64,000 bases of DNA, taken from a bacterium (GTDB lineage Bacteria; Babelota; Babeliae; Babelales; RVW-14). A program made the translations under genes and the position numbers. How positions within the stretch are numbered: position 1 is the stretch's first letter; every line of letters begins with the position of its first letter. Below are positions 62,104 to 64,000 of the stretch, one piece after another. The notes under the pieces were generated by a model that worked only from the letters and a program-made list of their open reading frames with translations, was not told where the DNA came from and did not search any database. The stretch is from positions 992,001 to 1,056,000 of the forward strand of contig CP064957.1 in the NCBI GenBank assembly GCA_016699045.1. Direction: 5' to 3'.

Positions 62104-63054
62104 TTATGCTGCTGGTGCTGCCAGATGCTCATTGCTGGAGTTGTTGTTTTCTCGTGCTTGTACTGCTTGGTTGCAATACGCAATACGATCAGGTATTTCC
62201 GGATGTGTTCTCAGATAATACTGCATGTTTTCCCAGAGTGTTGTATATTCCGGTTTTTCGTTGCTAAAAGGTAGAGTTTCAAAAAATTGTCCCAGAGCTG
62301 CTGGTTGTTCAAGAATTGAGATAGCGGTTAAATCTGCTTCTCGTTCACAGTAGCGTCCGTGTGCGCGTGAGATGATGATGGAGCCTGCGACAATGACTGG
62401 TCCAATTGGATGTACGCAGATTGGTAAATAATCTGAACAATAAGTAATGAGATTTTCAGGCAATAAAAGTGGTGCAAGAACAGAACCAAGGACATAGTTT
62501 GATGCACAGTATAAAGCAATGCTCCGTGGTATATGATTATGTTTAATGTGTGCGAGCTCGTGAGCGATGATCGCTTCAATTTTTTCAGTTGTTGAATATT
62601 GTAAAAGAGTTTTGCCAATCATTATAAAACCATAATTTGGGGTGAGTGATGATGCACAGGCATTATTGAGTTCAAAGGTAGTGAGAAAAATTGTTGGTAC
62701 GGCGATACCAAGTTTGGTTGCATATTTTTCAATCATACCATAAATGTACGGTGCATTATGTTCATTAGCAACCATGAGGCCTTTGCTGCTGCGAAAATTT
62801 TGGAACCAGCTTGTTTCGGGACTTTCTATTAATGCTTGAGTTTCTTGCCAAACATTCGCATAGTCTTTTCCGCATGATTTATCTTTAAATGAATTGATGA
62901 TTTTCTTAGATTCATTGTTAAAGATTTTTTTTGTTGCGGTGCTATCAGATTCAGCATTGGTATTAGTTTCTTCGCTGTGTGCTTGAGTTGTTTGAACCGT
63001 GAATATTAACAATAACGTTAGCGCTGCAAAATATTTCTTGATCTGTTTTTTCAT
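62104..63054 (-). CDS. exported M48-family zinc metalloprotease
   Basis: A 316-residue protein; the start at 63054 is preferred because it gives a compact signal (KKQIKKYFAALTLLLIFTVQTTQA). Catalytic motif HELAH (zinc His pair and Glu) sits near residue 168, with the third ligand in CEREADLTA and the trailing THPEIPDRI. Two hydrophobic segments lie between the motifs. BepA/HtpX-like M48 enzymes degrade or fold envelope proteins; this one resembles the periplasmic branch. It may be part of outer-membrane quality control. Confidence 0.85.
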   Translation of the reverse strand: MKKQIKKYFAALTLLLIFTVQTTQAHSEETNTNAESDSTATKKIFNNESKKIINSFKDKSCGKDYANVWQETQALIESPETSWFQNFRSSKGLMVANEHNAPYIYGMIEKYATKLGIAVPTIFLTTFELNNACASSLTPNYGFIMIGKTLLQYSTTEKIEAIIAHELAHIKHNHIPRSIALYCASNYVLGSVLAPLLLPENLITYCSDYLPICVHPIGPVIVAGSIIISRAHGRYCEREADLTAISILEQPAALGQFFETLPFSNEKPEYTTLWENMQYYLRTHPEIPDRIAYCNQAVQARENNNSSNEHLAAPAA

Positions 63055-63087
63055 GATTTTTTCTTTCATAAAATAATTGATACTCAA

Positions 63088-63572
63088 TCAACAAGTTCAA
63101 ACGTAACAATAAACGTAACAATATATGTTATGCATGCTGTGCGATGTGCATCATGAAGTTGTTTGTTGAAATCCCCCCGGATTTTTTATGGTGTGTTTCG
63201 CTTGGCCTGTCGCCAAAAACCTCGCTTGCAAACACATATAAAAGTATACGGTATTTGGATAGAGGCAGCAAACGGGTAGTTGTTATTGATATTTTGTAAT
63301 ATGATTCTTTGCTGGATATATCAATTGTTTCAAATAGAATAATTTAATAAAGAAAGGGGCCTGGAATGCCCTACAATACGAGGTTTTGGAGTTTTAGGCT
63401 TTTAGTATGATTTTTATGTCCATTGGGACGGGGCTCTTCTGTATTTGCAAAAAATTTGGGCCTAGACTGAAGATTGGTCTTTGCCTGTTTATAAGATTGC
63501 TAAGAAAGAAATAAAATGATCGTTGGCAAAATTGAAAGCATTTTTTTGTGTAATTTATACTAAGGCATGTTC
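63088..63572. other. gene-poor stretch, about 500 bases
   Basis: No credible gene. It contains a 12-base tandem repeat (63099-63122), a small two-stem structure (63192-63236: TGTGTTT/AAACACA outside TTGGC/GCCAA) followed by TATAAAAGTATA, and short broken frames around 63360-63510 that may be remnants of a decayed gene. It should also carry the M48 protease promoter. Confidence 0.4.
63099..63122. repeat. tandem direct repeat of 12 bases, two copies
   Basis: AAACGTAACAAT occurs twice without spacing, some 45 bases upstream of the M48 protease start (transcribed leftward). It could be a regulator binding site; the function is not established. Confidence 0.5.
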
Positions 63573-63613
63573 AATAAAAAAGCCGCCTACAATTTTTGAG
63601 GCGGCTTTTTTTA
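63573..63613 (-). terminator. terminator of the right-edge gene (probably bidirectional)
   Basis: AAAAAAGCCGCCT and AGGCGGCTTTTTTT arms around a ten-base loop give a 13-base stem with T-runs on both strands. Confidence 0.85.
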
Positions 63614-63632
63614 TAAAAATAATTACAATAGA

Positions 63633-64000
63633 TTATGCAGCAGAATTTGAAAATTCTCTAATGCGTGCATCATATTCCTTTTGAAACAATGTGTTAATAT
63701 TTTGGTGATCAACGGTTTTGAGAAATTCTGTATTGAAAGTGTCGATTGCTTCTTGATTTTGAGTAATGACTATATCGCTGATACCAAATTCGGTAATCGT
63801 TGATGTTAGTCCTTGCTGGTTGGTTAATGCGTGTAAAAATTTATTCCAAGCTTGCGTGATGGCTTGTATTTGTTGAGGTGTTGTTAAGTTTTGTATGGAC
63901 TGTGTAAAGCAGTTGATAAATGTTGAGATAGTAAGTTCTGTTGCAACGTTCATGAGGCGTGTAAATATTTCATTACGTGCTTTTTCTACTCCTTTGGTAT
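63633..64000 (-). CDS. C-terminal part of a protein sharing the helical domain of the 21.9 kb gene; runs off the window
   Basis: The frame stays open past the right edge, so the ATG at 63953 is not necessarily the start. The visible 122 residues (ISTFINCFTQSIQ.., TPQQIQAITQAWNKFLHAL.., FGISDIVITQNQEAID..) align along their whole length with the C-terminal domain of the secreted protein at 21910-23481 (ADFVACFTQEIQ.., TPQQLIIIKKAWDDFLTIL..). They are therefore two members of a secreted-protein family with a common C-terminal domain. The domain is unknown to me. Confidence 0.6.
   Translation of the reverse strand, partial: TKGVEKARNEIFTRLMNVATELTISTFINCFTQSIQNLTTPQQIQAITQAWNKFLHALTNQQGLTSTITEFGISDIVITQNQEAIDTFNTEFLKTVDHQNINTLFQKEYDARIREFSNSAA

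Noticed and set aside
63360..63530. Possible transposase remnant (frames with YDFYVHWDG and later TEDWSLPVYKI)
   Set aside because: The pieces are too short and in need of frameshifts, and no transposase signature could be matched.
1..64000. tRNA, rRNA or CRISPR arrays
   Set aside because: I looked for T-loop-like sequences, rRNA core motifs and regularly spaced repeats and found none that hold up. Small unusual RNAs could be missed by eye.

Overview
This 64 kb window is AT-rich bacterial chromosome from a Gram-negative-type cell. It has beta-barrel and lipoprotein genes, a KdsD-type sugar isomerase of the Kdo/LPS pathway, DsbD and the aerotolerance (Bat) operon. The core genes are ordinary (topA, mnmG, aspS, glyA, rbfA, rpsU, suf). 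They sit among an unusually large number of lineage-specific secreted proteins: coiled-coil arrays, ankyrin proteins and tandem paralogues with Sec signals. This mix, with short SufB/SufD proteins, a lone type IV pilin and many host-interaction-like secreted proteins, resembles host-associated reduced lineages such as Dependentiae (TM6). That placement is an inference from gene content and was not tested by phylogeny.

Layout. 1-7 kb: MNT/HEPN pair, a hairpin-rich intergenic segment, acidic Cys-rich protein, ferredoxin, acyl-CoA ligase, CNNM/CorC-type protein, ABC exporter and two coupled micro-ORFs. 7-11 kb (minus): ABC-F ATPase behind a leader that can pair with its ribosome-binding site, then topA. 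11-13.6 kb: three tandem paralogous polytopic membrane proteins, two of them frameshifted in A/T runs. 13.6-21 kb: plsC, batA-batB-batC-batD-batE and two glycine-zipper lipoproteins. 21-30 kb: an orphan sufC, several secreted proteins, a type IV pilin with prepilin peptidase, kdsD, rbfA, rpsU and an outer-membrane protein. 30-43 kb: mnmG, then five tandem minus-strand genes for secreted coiled-coil proteins; the first of these is cut by an IS5-type insertion. 43-50 kb: three small secreted proteins, sufB (frameshifted) and sufD, a laccase-domain protein, glyA and two glycine-rich membrane proteins. 50-60 kb: an IS200-type element, an exported thioredoxin reductase-thioredoxin fusion, two large paralogous secreted proteins, a DsbD-type membrane protein and two secreted ankyrin proteins. 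60-64 kb: aspS, an exported M48 protease, a gene-poor stretch and a secreted-protein gene running off the edge.

The most striking signal is a roughly 25-residue motif of the form L..L..AL.ALK.KL..L...L. It recurs in seven predicted secreted proteins of two unrelated architectures: internal in the five coiled-coil proteins, and at the extreme C-terminus in the two ankyrin proteins. This suggests a shared interaction, sorting or export module for a secreted repertoire. A second theme is redox: an NTR-like fusion (reductase plus thioredoxin) with a lipoprotein signal lies near a DsbD transmembrane domain. A third is pervasive single-base indels in A/T homopolymers, including in sufB. These are either sequencing errors or tolerated slippage, and they must be resolved before any of the affected genes is called dead.
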